From assembly GCA_014155875.1 (NCBI GenBank), contig JACEFZ010001371.1, positions 626,501 through 690,500 of the forward strand: a DNA stretch of 64,000 bases, in the 5' to 3' direction. A program made the translations under genes and the position numbers. The notes beneath the pieces were generated by a model that searched no databases, had not been told where the DNA came from, and saw only the letters and a program-made list of their open reading frames with translations. Within the stretch, counting starts at the first letter, position 1. Every line of letters starts with the position of its first letter. The DNA is from Cepaea nemoralis (lineage: Eukaryota > Mollusca > Gastropoda > Stylommatophora > Helicidae). Of this stretch, positions 43,879 to 54,412 are shown piece by piece.

Positions 43879-45095
43879 GGTCTTCGAAGACCGATAAGAC
43901 AGGACCCTGTGTCGCGTACACATGTGCATACTGTGTCATTGATGTAACCTTCATGGAATGTTAGTTTTCCTAACGACAGTCTTGAGGTTTTGTTCATTTC
44001 CTCACCTTCTTGTTGAGTATTGACCTCTTTACATAAGGAATGAGGTTGAGTGATGTTAACAACATTATTAAAATATGGTACAAAGTCTGATGGGTAAAAC
44101 TCAGTTTGTTCTGACTTTGCAGTGTTTGGTCTTGTTTTCGTCTCTGTGATGTTTACTTTTGCTAAGTTCTTTGCTGAACTGTCTGTTGTAATCTTTATGG
44201 CTGCATTTGCTTTTGCTATCTGTATTCTTTTTACACCTTCACATTCAAAACGTCTGTGGCCATAAGCAAGGCAAAAATGACATTTTGTTCTATATTTCCT
44301 TTGATTTACCTTCCCCAGTTTTTGTGCTATTATAGTATTTAGGTATTCTTGATAAGTGGGATTCTTATCGCATATTCCATTTTCTGTATGTGGAGTGCTA
44401 CAATGTTTGCACAGTACTGGTTTTGTTTTCTGTGGTTTGTTTTGACAATCTGTGGCTGCAGATGCCGTTGATTTCACAGTACTTTTCTGTTGAGTGTTCT
44501 TAACCAGGTTTATACTTTGGTTGTAGTATTCGCGGCATTTTTCTAGTAAGTTTTGGATAGGTTCTGTTTTGTGTTCTTCTAAATATTTTCCGCATTCGGG
44601 TGGGAGTGTTGCTTTTAGTTTTTCTATTAGCAAGAAATTTATTACTCCTTGATTGTTGTCTGAATGTCTAATTACCAATGTTAGTTTTGTGAAAGCTGCT
44701 TCTAATTCCCTTACATACTGGGTGAATGACTTGTCTGTGGCTGGTTTCACATTTTGTATTTCTACTTTTAGAGTCTCGAAAGAGGTTAGATAGTGTTTTA
44801 ATATCCTTGTTTTAAAATATTCATAGTCTTCACTTTTTATATCTGGTATGATCTCTTCAAGTCTTTTGTATTTTATTGGTAAGTGTGCTCTGTACCATTT
44901 ACCCCAATGCATTGGTGCGATGTTGTATTCTTGCATTTTCTTTTCAAAATTCTGTGTCCACTCATGCATGAAGTTATGGTTTATATTACACTTTGCTTTA
45001 TCATGTGCCCGTGTACTTTCGAAACATTTTTGCACCTTCCTGTAATGAGTTATGCCCCAAAAGTATGATAGGCATTCCTCCTCTGACACTGACAT
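43875..45095 (-). CDS. gag: Gag protein with zinc knuckles and start of protease
   Basis: 406 codons, intact. The N-terminal part (to about residue 200) is a Gag-type helical region (HEWTQNFEKKMQEYN, SFTQYVRELEAAFTKLTLVI). Two Cys/His motifs follow: CKHCSTPHTENGIC and a classical CCHC knuckle CHFCLAYGHRRFEC (C-x2-C-x4-H-x4-C). The C-terminus reaches an aspartic-protease active site, DTGSCLIGL (D395-T-G), then stops after LRRP. Gag packages the element RNA into particles. The knuckles, spacing and following sequence align with the 1613-aa polyprotein at 57.3-62.1 kb, so the families are related. The start at 45095 follows the PBS-like site by about 360 bases. Confidence 0.85.
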   Translation of the reverse strand: MSVSEEECLSYFWGITHYRKVQKCFESTRAHDKAKCNINHNFMHEWTQNFEKKMQEYNIAPMHWGKWYRAHLPIKYKRLEEIIPDIKSEDYEYFKTRILKHYLTSFETLKVEIQNVKPATDKSFTQYVRELEAAFTKLTLVIRHSDNNQGVINFLLIEKLKATLPPECGKYLEEHKTEPIQNLLEKCREYYNQSINLVKNTQQKSTVKSTASAATDCQNKPQKTKPVLCKHCSTPHTENGICDKNPTYQEYLNTIIAQKLGKVNQRKYRTKCHFCLAYGHRRFECEGVKRIQIAKANAAIKITTDSSAKNLAKVNITETKTRPNTAKSEQTEFYPSDFVPYFNNVVNITQPHSLCKEVNTQQEGEEMNKTSRLSLGKLTFHEGYINDTVCTCVRDTGSCLIGLRRP

Positions 45096-45453
45096 TTTCT
45101 GTTAATTAATATCTAAATCCACTAATGATGGTCTTTATACAAAAAATCAAAGAATGCAGATTTGGGTAATTAGCAATCAAAATTAATCAACTTATCTTTC
45201 TCTGCTGACTACTCGAACGCTTGATGTACAGGAACGTGATTCTCGTGTTGGTTACCGCTGACCTGGTCTGGTTACGTCGGTCGCTTTGTAGAATTGAAAC
45301 CTGCTGTGGAAAGAAATGATGTTATTTTCGTTCTGACTCTATTAACACATCTTTACTTTACAATTTCTAATATATATTATGGAATAGGTCTTCTTCTTCT
45401 TTACAAAAGTAGCGTTCTTTTGTGCGTTCTACATGAGCATGTGGTTCATGTGT

Positions 45454-45466
45454 ACTTCTGACACCA
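45454..45466 (-). promoter_or_regulatory. Primer-binding-site-like sequence
   Basis: Minus-strand TGGTGTCAGAAGT lies 7 bases inside the 5' LTR. The same sequence occurs in the element at 54-64 kb, 14 bases inside its LTR. TGG at the start fits complementarity to a tRNA CCA end. The gap is larger than usual. Confidence 0.6.
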
Positions 45467-45473
45467 TTATACC

Positions 45474-46081
45474 TGTCAGAGTCCTAATTAGTAGCTCTGT
45501 CTAGCTCGCTGGACTTTGACAGGCAAATTACAACATCTACAACACATCTACTAAGAACACATGAATGCAATCGGAAACTGGCAGGAGCTATCTCCTGAAC
45601 AATCATTTATTACAATATATATTACAGGCTGACAACATAGTCGCACTTCACGCTCAAACAATCGTTCACCACCTAACAGCCACGCGCTAGCTCACAATGG
45701 CGATCTTTACACTGTCGCCCGCATGATCATTCACAATCACAACTTCACATCATCCCGCACATATCACAGTTAGTACATTCCTCGAATATCACTACACAAA
45801 TTTCATCTCCATCTATCCGTCACAACCACTATCGTTCTATCGTTCTAGCGTTCTCTAGATCTCCACACGTCCGTCTCTATTCGCTGCCTCACACACACTG
45901 CCTCTCTCCTCGTTGACCTTCCCACATCACGTGGCTCTGTTCACGGGATTCTTGCCTGACCGTCCACTAGCCAAGCCGTGGCGTCTCTTACTGCCCTTTA
46001 CCTCAGTCATGCTTACACTGACTCTCGCTTACGTACCGGCACTTACATTCTTCCTTACACATGTCATATAAGACCATGACA
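45474..46081 (-). repeat. 5' LTR (608 bp)
   Basis: Direct repeat of 40761-41367, about 99% identical. Minus-strand AATAAA at plus 45606-45611. Confidence 0.93.
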
Positions 46082-46086
46082 ACAAT

Positions 46087-46740
46087 ACAGTTAATGTAGA
46101 CCAAAGTGTTGGAGGTTAAATTGAAAACGAACGTTGAATTAATTAGCCTCGACCCCGCCGAAATAATAAGATACTTTAGGTTCTTAAACTTCCGTTGCAC
46201 CGATGGAGGTATACGGGAAACTCATCCCTTACACCGGTCAGTTGGATATGACACTATTACAACTGCTGAACATAAGACTGTCTTGAAAATCAACCTAGAT
46301 TTGATCGAAACTTCCTGCAACAACTACATGCAATGTTAGTTGAATTATTTCCTACACGTTTTGTCTAGTTTTCTCTTTGTGTAAATCGACTGTATTTGGT
46401 CTGCTAATTTTCAAGCTGCAATTTCTTTTTAGCTTGTACATCTGAGCGTTGTTATCTATTTGCACCACACAGTAATAAATGGAACATCAGTTAGTAGCAG
46501 CATACACATTCTAAATCTACAACTGGGACAACAGAATTTGAGAATTGAAAAACACAACATTTGATTAGGTCGAAAGGGTGCAGTTATTTAAATAGATCGA
46601 AAGGTTGCTGTATAAACATTAACAAAGATAAGCGTGTAGGGGAAGGGCTGAGGTGTGTCGAGGATGATGCGAATTGTTTTGGCCCATAAGCTATGCAGCA
46701 AGTTATGGTAGCAAACAATCACGACAGATGTGTGTTACCC
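46087..46740. other. Non-genic stretch
   Basis: A 77-codon plus-strand open frame at 46106-46339 has no known motif. Nothing else recognised. Confidence 0.4.
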
Positions 46741-46752
46741 CTGCCAGATAGA

Positions 46753-46754
<2 letters not shown>

Positions 46755-46800
<46 letters not shown>

Positions 46801-46813
46801 GTGGGGGGGGGGG
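46755..46813. repeat. (GT)n and G run
   Basis: GT repeat of about 36 bp, a second short GTGT run, then 11 G. Confidence 0.95.
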
Positions 46814-47018
46814 AGAGATAGTGATAGAGAGTGAGAGAACGAATGAACTTTATTTTCAAAGGTTCACGAAGCCCTCTTTTACATTCGACGCTTCCAACCA
46901 CTAATCTTTCGCATATAAATTAAATAATGTGCATGTTACAGTCACATAGGAAAATAAACATTCTCAAATTAATACTGTGAACATAAACAGTGTTATGAGA
47001 CAGGCAGGAAAGACAGAA

Positions 47019-47020
<2 letters not shown>

Positions 47021-47102
<82 letters not shown>
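47021..47102. repeat. (AC)n microsatellite
   Basis: About 41 AC units, followed by CACAAACAC and CATAC variants to about 47160. Confidence 0.97.
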
Positions 47103-47108
<6 letters not shown>

Positions 47109-47281
47109 ATGCACAAACACAAACATACATACACACATTCATACATACCTACATACATTATTTACACATTGGATGGATTTAGTTTTGTGGATGTTAATTT
47201 GTAAACGGGTTTTCACTGCTCCATCTAGTAAGATTATCTAGTTCTTTCTGTAGATAACTCTAATTCACCACAGTTCTCTTC

Positions 47282-47819
47282 TCTTTGGCAGTAAGTAAAG
47301 CAATAACATGGCTCGAGACACAGACATTCACTAGGGCATGTTTCCTTAGCGACTCAATGAGCATGCTCAAGAGGATATAGATGGGGTGGGTCCAAAGAGA
47401 GTGACTGCTGTCTCTGGTGCGGTCTCGGCTGGCAAAGATTAGTTTCATCTTCGTGCCAGGGCATGCGGGAGTACAAGGAAATGAGCGGGCTGACAAGCTC
47501 GCAGGTAACGCTACTGTGGACTGCGGACTCGCCATGGACCAGGTTGACATTCTGAATGCTCTACGAGAAGTAAGTCTTTTGCGAGAACCAAGTGATGACT
47601 GTGAATCTACAACCATGGTCAGGCTGCTAGAACAGCAAATTAAAAGAGGTGGGGCCAAACAAGAACACTACGCGGGAAGCCATAGAAGATTGAAAAACTA
47701 AAACAGAACTGGTGTCGTTAGCCGCTACACGCTGCGGGATTTGCTGATAAGGGGATCCGAGCACTTATGGACTGAATGGTTCGATGTGCAATGAGGATGA
47801 TCTGTCGACTAACTAACTA
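47282..47819 (+). mobile_element. 5'-truncated LINE 3' end with RNase H
   Basis: Bounded by ACAGTTCTCTTC at 47270-47281 and 47820-47831 (12-bp target duplication). It encodes SLAVSKAITWLETQTFTRAC, FLSDSMSMLKRI, then SFIFVPGHAGVQGNERADKL, the RNase H domain with its SDS, and PGHxGxxGNExAD motifs. In-frame stops occur (for example after KRI). It ends with ACTAACTAACTA. RNase H would remove the RNA strand after first-strand synthesis. Confidence 0.85.
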
Positions 47820-47841
47820 ACAGTTCTCTTCACTAGTATAA

Positions 47842-48447
47842 CTCCCGTGTGTTGCCGGGGCCCATAAGGGAAGCAAAGAATAGCAACACTGTAGCCTACC
47901 ACGCATGTCGTTAGAGGCGACTAAGGAGGCTTGATGGTTCCGTCGCCCTGCTACTGAGTGAGTGCGTGGCGCGACACTGTGAGCTGTGAGTTTCGTGTGA
48001 AATGCTTTTGAATCTGCCAGAGTTTTTTGGAATGTGACTGCATGTTCGGAGCGATGGCAGATGGCTATGTCCCAGATTTGACCGGTTTTTGCCTTATGCA
48101 GAAATGCGTGGCTGCTGGGCTTCTGGTTGACTGCTACTACCATTGACGATGAACTGTATTTCGTGGACTGTGTGGGTGAACATCTAGGAAACATCCAGAT
48201 GGGAAAATGACTGCAGATTCCATCAGAAATGAACTGGGTGATTTGTGGGGATTATTGTGTTGACATTCTGGCGGCGGCATTATGCACAGTGTATCTGTGC
48301 GGGCTGTTGGTTGTCGAGATTCCTGTCTTTTCCACTTTTCACATTGGGCAGTGGGGAGCATTTTGTATGATATTCACTGGCACAGGAACGGAGCATAATG
48401 GGGACGACCCGTTGCTGTGAAGTTGGAACTGCGACTGACTAACTAAC
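47842..48447 (+). mobile_element. Retroposon with ACTAAC tail
   Basis: Bounded by TTCACTAGTATAA at 47829-47841 and 48448-48460 (13-bp target duplication). It ends 'gactgactaactaac', a tail like that of the neighbouring LINE fragment. No recognisable protein motif (a 63-codon frame at 48229-48420 is unremarkable), so it is probably a LINE 3' UTR or a SINE that uses such a LINE. Confidence 0.7.
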
Positions 48448-49000
48448 TTCACTAGTATAATATAGTACCATCGTCTGCAAATAGATCACATGTAATACAG
48501 AGATATAAAGTAAGATTGATAATATAAATTACAAAAAGCAGTGGGCCTAATATTGAGTCCTGAGGCACAAAAATACTAAGTTGTGTTGATTTTGAAAGAC
48601 AGTTACTGAAGGCCCCGACTTGTCTGTGACATAAAATTTTCATGTTATTAGGTTCACCATATTAACGTTAGTCTTATTTTGTTTTAATGTACTAACTAAA
48701 ATATGATGAACCATGTCAAAAGCCTGTTTTTAAATCTACAAACACGGCTCCACAAATGTTGCCATTGTTGATGTTAAAATGCCAGTTATCGACCACTTTT
48801 GTTAAATCACCATGGCAAGAATACGTAGGTCGAAACCCTGTTTGATAGTCAATTATTCGGTCGTTGTTAATTAGATGCTATATTGTTATTTTATGTATGT
48901 GTTTTTATTCCCTAATAGTTTTGATAACGAGAACAGTAAGGAAATCGGTCTATAATTACCCAAGATGCTATTATCAGTTGAGCCAGTTTAAAGAAACGGA

Positions 49001-49640
49001 TAACTTTTAGCAGTTTTGAATGCAGATGGAAAGAAGTTTTTGGCTTGGTATTGGTTATATATATATATACGTTACAGAATCGCTAAAGATTGGTGCAACA
49101 CAGACAATCTAAGCCATGCGAATGTTTCATTAAGACTGAAGAGATATTTATATACTTTAAAAACAGTCATCAAGGGAATCTCAGTAGGAATATTTTTAGT
49201 GTACTTCTCACAGAATAATGACAGAAAACTTAAATTACACGATGAGTCTGACATTGAAGACTTTAGGCTCTCTATTTATGATTAAAATAAACCACTTAAA
49301 TCTTCACATGTTATTGAAGTTGATATTTCTGAATCTGAAGAATATTTCTTGTTGGTTAGCAAATTAATAGCCTTCCATCAGTGTGTCAGGACTTAGTCAG
49401 ATATGACTGAGCTACCGTATAAAAGTAGACGGTACTACCTGCTTTCTGTTAGCGCCGAACGTTGGGCGGCGCTTACCAATCCCGTCACCCCACATTGTGC
49501 CAACGGCTTCGGGCGGAGGAGCACAATTGGGAGGTACAAGCCTTACCCTGGTGAGAGGAAATGCAAGCTAAAGACAAAATGTCATGGCAGGGCGGACCAG
49601 GCCCTAAGCCTTGGTTGGCGGCTGGTCTAGGATCGAAGTT
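49001..49640. other. Non-genic stretch
   Basis: An 89-codon plus-strand frame (49016-49285) shows no known motif. From about 49395 the sequence may be the worn 5' part of the LINE-B copy that follows ('gtataaaagtagacggtact'). Confidence 0.4.
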
Positions 49641-50442
49641 TCGACAGGCGGACAGTTAGAGCATTGCTTTGCTGATCCGGCAGCTTCTGCAGCTTGTCTT
49701 GTTCCAGATGTAGGGGTGTTACCTTTCCTCTGGAGTGAACTAGGCAGGCCGAGAGAAAGACCATGCTGCATGGTCAACGCATGATCTCTATATTTTAGCC
49801 CAGGCTTTGTGCTGTGGAGAGATCATTGACTAGAAGTTACCATATTGCTAACTGTGATACGGATCATTCTTTGGTTGTTGCAAGGGTTAGACTGAGACCA
49901 AAGAGAATCTACACAGCTAAACACAAATCTAGCCCCAGGATTAATATTAACACTCACGATCCTGAAAAGTGCTTTCAGTTTCAGCAGCAACTTGAAGACG
50001 CTTTCCCTGATACACCAGAAAATTGTACAGTAAATGAAAAGTGGGGTCAACTTAAGGAAACTCTTTATAAAACTGCCGTAGGGGTTTACAGCACTGTGGA
50101 TCATAAGAGGCAGGACTGGTTCGCGGCAAACAGCGAGACTCTGCAGCCCTTGATTGATAAGAAGAAGATAGCTCTCTTAAGAAACAAGGAAAGACCAACG
50201 CGTAACACTGAGTGAGCTAAGGCAAGCTAGGAAGGATGTGTAAAAGGCTGCCAGGCAGTGTGCAAATGATTATTGGATCAAGTTATGTGAGTCCATTCAA
50301 ATCGCAAGTGATAAGGGAAACATAAGAAGCATGTATGAAGGAATAAAGAAAGCATGTGGTCCAGTGATCAAAAGAAGTGCACCATTGAAAACCTTGACTA
50401 GAGAAATCATCACTGATAAGAAACGGCAGATGGACAGATGGG
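49641..50442 (+). pseudogene. LINE-B copy 3, endonuclease end and linker
   Basis: The open frame from 49814 has MERSLTRSYHIANCDTDHSL VVARVRL, the terminal SDH-type motif of an APE endonuclease (here TDH), then a linker (WGQLKETLYKTAVGVYSTVD, DWFAANSETLQPLIDKKK). After a frame break, MYEGIKKACGPVIKRSAPLK and DKKRQMDRWV follow. It is cut at codon RWV by the LTR-like element; the reading continues at 52748. Confidence 0.8.
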
Positions 50443-52742
50443 TGTCGTGTAACCGTTTAAAGTGTCGTCCCTGGAGTGAGAGGAATCAACACCCACATTA
50501 TATTTTTACCCCTTATCATTATCCTGGAGAAACCACTAGAATCCGTCTACAAAACTCCGTCAGTTTATGGACACCTCTTTCTCTCTCTCTCTATCACTGC
50601 TGTATCATGCCCCCTCTCATTCTTCCCCAACGCAACATACTCAACAACTCTAGCTTCTAAAAATTAATAACAATTAATTTATTAAAAGAAAAGTGTAATG
50701 TATGTGAGAAGCGTATGTGAAGAATGTGTGACGTGTTCCATAATGTGTGTAGAATCTGACCCTCAGATCAATAGCACAGTCAGTTCATCCTTGCAAGGAC
50801 ACACCACAGCACGTTAGGTCAGCACAAGACAACCTCACCCGGTGATGTATCTCTCCTGCCTGACACTTTCTTCTGTAGCTACCTGGTAATCCATGCAAAT
50901 GATCATCCGTAATCGATACAGTCTATAAGTTACCACCGATCATGGACCGTTTGCACACTGCACAATATAAGTTCCTATAGTTCCTAAAATGTACAAATCC
51001 CTGTACTGGGAAAATAAGTATCACTGTTGTTGGTAATAGACTTGATCCTATCTATTGTCTATAGTGTCTAAATTACAATGTCCCTTGTAATGTTTTCACT
51101 GGAATCTACCACACCATGTGAATGTTACATTTAAAGTTCTCGTGTAGTTACTATTGTCCGTATGATGTGTGGTGTATCAACAAACAACACCCATCCTAGG
51201 TGAACCTTAACACACTGGAAACGTTAAATGGTTTCGCTCATCTGAGCCCTGTTCCGGTGGACCCTCCTGATCATGGGCCCAGCCCAAACATTATTGAACA
51301 ACCTTTCTTCTTGGACGTTATTCATTTTTCGTAAGAAAACATTTACTGTTCAACTGGTGTTCTTCCCAATCGGAGTAAAACTTCTTCAAAACTCGTGTAG
51401 AGCTTCTTCGTAACTGGCAGGGAACCTGTTAGAGAAATAACAGACCTGGTGAGAGCACTCATCACTGATCCTACCAGCTGAGTGTCGGCCTACGGCCTCG
51501 CTCAGATTTTTATCAGCGAACTAACTCTGTCATAGAGCAGATGAGCTCATCACCTAGGTCCGAATCAGGCTATGACAAGGAAAGACCAATAAACAGAGTG
51601 CAGAACCCCAGTGGGCACCCCACTGAAAGATCCCACTATTGGACACTTCCCCCATCTCCCAACCCATCCTTAATCTCTCCAAATATCACCCCACTACACT
51701 ATTCTCACTAGCAGAGCTAATTCACACTTCACTACTCTATTCTCAACTAACAGAGCTAATCATCACTTCACTACTCTATTCTCAACTAACAGAGCTAATC
51801 ATTTCCTCACCCTAGCTAGTTTTAACAAGGCTTCTGCCTATATTAATTAGGCCTAAATACACTATAGGTAATACCTTGTGCAACACAGCATCACTCCTGG
51901 ATGGCCTCTACAATTTGCCATAAAGACACATGTTAGTTAATCTTTAATTAAATCTAACACAGTAGATGCTCTCCGAATTCCTAACAGCGGTACAGAAACA
52001 CGTCAGCTCAAGTCAACTTTCTTGTCTACACTAATTGTAAACAAGTCATGTTTTTGTCAAAGAGCCTTGGAGTGTTCTAGTGAAGTTCTTTGATGTCAAT
52101 ACATCAGATGGTTCCAGGGGCAGACTATCCATTTCAGAAATCTTCTCTTCCCTTTGTTTAATCAATGCAAAAGTGGTCCCCCTTGTTTCAACAACCAAAA
52201 CAAGGTAGCCTGTTTCCTTCATCAAATGGTTCAAGGGGCAGACTATCCATTTCAGAAATCTTCTCTCCCCTTTGTTTAATCAATGCAAAAGTGGTCCCCC
52301 TTGTTTCAACAACCAAAACAAGGTAGCCTGTTTCCTGCATTTTCCCAATCCGGTCACAATAACAAGCCTACAATTTTCCGTCTTGTGGGGACTTTTAAAC
52401 ACGACTCCACTGTTTGATCTCACCGACTCCCCGTAGTAAACAACTTGTAGTTGCGAATCAAACTGACTTTGGTATTTTTATCATCTGAGTGTTAAATTAC
52501 AGTGATTTCACGACAATGGGTAGAGCACTATTTGGAGCTTTACTCAAGTGAGACTAAACTAGCGGATGATGCCCTTATTGTCACAATACCAAGCCTACAA
52601 TTTTCCGTCTTGTGGGGACTTTTAAACACGACTCCACTGTTTGATCTCACCGACTCCCCGTAGTAAACAACTTGTAGTTGCGAATCAAACTGACTTTGGT
52701 ATTTTTATCATCTGAGTGTTAAATTACAGTGATGTCACGACA
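50443..52742. mobile_element. LTR-like element, copy 2
   Basis: Starts TGTCGTGTAACCG and ends GTCACGACA, flanked by ATGGG at 50438-50442 and 52743-52747. Removing it with one ATGGG gives 'gacagatgggtagagcacta', matching intact LINE-B ('gatagatgggtcgagcacta'). It shares its left 250 bp strongly with copy 1 (5938 on: 'agtgtcgtccctgg', 'ggaatcaacacccacatt', 'atgccccctctcattctt'). After subtracting its two internal duplications it is about 1.95 kb. No coding sequence. Confidence 0.75.
52102..52339. repeat. 119-bp tandem duplication
   Basis: Two adjacent copies of 'atca(g/a)atggttc' through 'aaggtagcctgtttcct(t/g)cat', period 119. Nearly identical. Within LTR-like copy 2. A 62-codon minus open frame here is incidental. 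Confidence 0.93.
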
Positions 52743-52807
52743 ATGGGTAGAGCACTATTTGGAGCTTTACTCAAGTGAGACTAAACTAGCGGATGATGCC
52801 CTCAACG
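52354..52807. repeat. 227-bp tandem duplication across the element/LINE junction
   Basis: 52354-52580 and 52581-52807 are near-identical. Each includes the right end of the LTR-like element, the ATGGG duplication and the first ~60 bases of the interrupted LINE. It must therefore have arisen after the insertion. Confidence 0.93.
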
Positions 52808-53090
52808 CCATAGAGGCTCTACCAACTCTTGACCACCTGGACACACTTCTCCCCATAACAGAAGTTAAGTGTGCTTTAAATGAACTTGCATCTGGCAAGG
52901 CTCCAGGTAAGGATGGGATTCCAATAGAGGTTATCAGGAGTGGGCAAGACACACTCACTCTACAGATCCACCAGCTAATAGAGCTATGCTGGCGAGAAGG
53001 ACAAGTCCCACAGGATTTCAAAGATTCAAGCACCATAACACTGTACAAGAACAAGGACGATCGGAGCGACTATAGTCTAAAGTAGTTCGT
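52748..53090 (+). pseudogene. LINE-B copy 3, reverse transcriptase start
   Basis: Resumes with WVEHYLELYSSETKLADDAL, continues ASGKAPGKDGIPIEVI and LYKNKDDRSDY, closely matching LINE-B1, and stops matching at about 53080. The rest of the polymerase is absent, so the copy is also truncated at this end. Confidence 0.85.
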
Positions 53091-53135
53091 AATCTTTTTT
53101 CAAGAATTTTCCAAAATATTTTCCCAGTATGACCA

Positions 53136-53390
53136 TTTTTTTTTTTTTTTTTTTTTTGGCATTTCCTTTACAGGACTTAGCTGTCAACACCAGCATCTTT
53201 CAGCTGTATGTTGATCTCTTGGCAAGATTACGCTCAGTAGTTTGCCATTGCTTTCTGAGCGGCCGGCTCAGTATCGCGCAAGTCACGAGCGGGAGTCGAA
53301 CCGCCTCAGCTCTCGCTCCGCTACGAGACTCTGCGTGATAAACGGGATTACAGAGAGAAAGTGTTGTAACCCCACAGCCAGAGAGACCGG
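53136..53390 (-). mobile_element. tRNA-derived SINE, family 1, with poly(A) tail and TSD
   Basis: Flanked by CAGTATGACCA at 53125-53135 and 53391-53401. On the minus strand: A box TGGCTGTGGGG, B box GGTTCGACTCC, family body with 'agcaatggcaaactactgag', end 'tgtaaaggaaatgcc', then 22 A (plus-strand T run 53136-53157). The best-defined SINE in the window. Confidence 0.9.
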
Positions 53391-53401
53391 CAGTATGACC
53401 A

Positions 53402-54314
53402 TTAAAGATGTTTAATGATATATTCATGATTTTCATGCCTCGTCTATACTTGCATCAACTGCCTGTCTGAACCCTTGTTTATAAACCTCTAGAGACGTTG
53501 ACAATCACATGGACTAGTGTTCAGTGTGCAACGATTTAGACGCTGAGATGACGTACTGGCTAGCTTTTGTCTCGCCTTGTCTTTGTTTGCGCTTGAGCAG
53601 GGTTGACGACCGTTAGCTGGAAGGCATTGTATCAATGAATAGAATGCTCAGCTTCATCGGCAAAAATGAACAAAAGAACAGACGTGTGTGTCGATCTAGC
53701 CCTCGCTAAGCACGCATAGTTGAATCTCAAATTGTCGGAAATCGACAACTTGTTTAATTTAAAAGTGAATATTCTTACTGCCACAACGAAATCCTCATTT
53801 CACTAAAAGAAATATTCACATAAGCTTAACTATTGTTACTTATACTGTAGATCCTGTTTTTAAACGGCTTCTCAATAGGGGAAAACATTAATATATAAAT
53901 TAGGAGAACAAGTAAATCAATACCTGCGGTCTGAACAAATACAAGTAAATCACTAGAAATTTCTTTGGAAATAGGGTTAAAGTAGGTCACAGGTACATAT
54001 TGCACAGATTGTGTGAATTTTACAGAACAGGAGAAGTCGATAATTAAAATAGAAGGAAATAAACTTAAAATGTGTTCAGCGAGCCTCTTTAAATGCGCAA
54101 TCTCGATAAAACCTTGTGCGTACTGATAATAATACGATACTCATTGTGCACATAGCTATGAATTAGAAGGAAGCTAAGCACGCTGTCTTGGTGTTTGTAC
54201 GGATATGTCAGGTTAACAAAGAAGTCGTAAACAAAAGGTTGCGTACTTATAATGCCTGGCGTATTTGGCTGGATATCGCCTAGGGCTTGCTGTCATATAC
54301 TGCATGTACTTAAC
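53402..54314. other. Non-genic stretch
   Basis: No recognised gene or repeat. Confidence 0.45.
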
Positions 54315-54412
54315 AGATATACCGTATGGAGTGAAAAGATATACAATATGTAGTGAAAAGATATACCATATGTAGTACACAGATATACCACATGTTGTGA
54401 AAAGATATACAG
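54315..54412. repeat. 22-bp tandem repeat (4.5 copies)
   Basis: Unit AGATATAC(C/A)(G/A/C)TATG(T/G)AGTGAAA. It leads straight into CAGTAAAACCTCGG. Confidence 0.9.

Larger units (their letters stand above)
40761..46081 (-). mobile_element. Gmr1-related LTR element lacking pol (non-autonomous)
   Basis: Two LTRs (40761-41367 and 45474-46081), both TGTCAGAG...CATGACA, with ACAAT on either side (40756-40760, 46082-46086). On the minus strand the right LTR is 5'. After it come a primer-binding-like TGGTGTCAGAAGT, a 406-codon Gag and start of protease, protease remnants, about 2.3 kb without recognisable coding sequence, then a polypurine tract and the 3' LTR. No reverse transcriptase, RNase H or integrase motif is present. 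The Gag resembles that of the complete Gmr1-like element at 57-62 kb. Total length 5321 bp. Confidence 0.9.
47165..49000 (-). pseudogene. CR1/jockey-like LINE reverse transcriptase, split by two insertions
   Basis: Minus-strand pieces from right to left: IIDYQTGFRPTYSCHGDLTK-like and 'FVDLKTGF' (normally KAFD), then an open frame 48643-48452 with VPQDSILGPLLFVIYIINLT and LFADDGTILY (active site FADD), and beyond the insertions 'KELDNLTRWSSENPF'. The peptide order is that of CR1/jockey-type polymerases. Two retroposons, each with its own target duplication, lie inside it (47282-47819 and 47842-48447). Without them the piece is about 690 bp. Frame breaks and stops are frequent. Confidence 0.75.
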
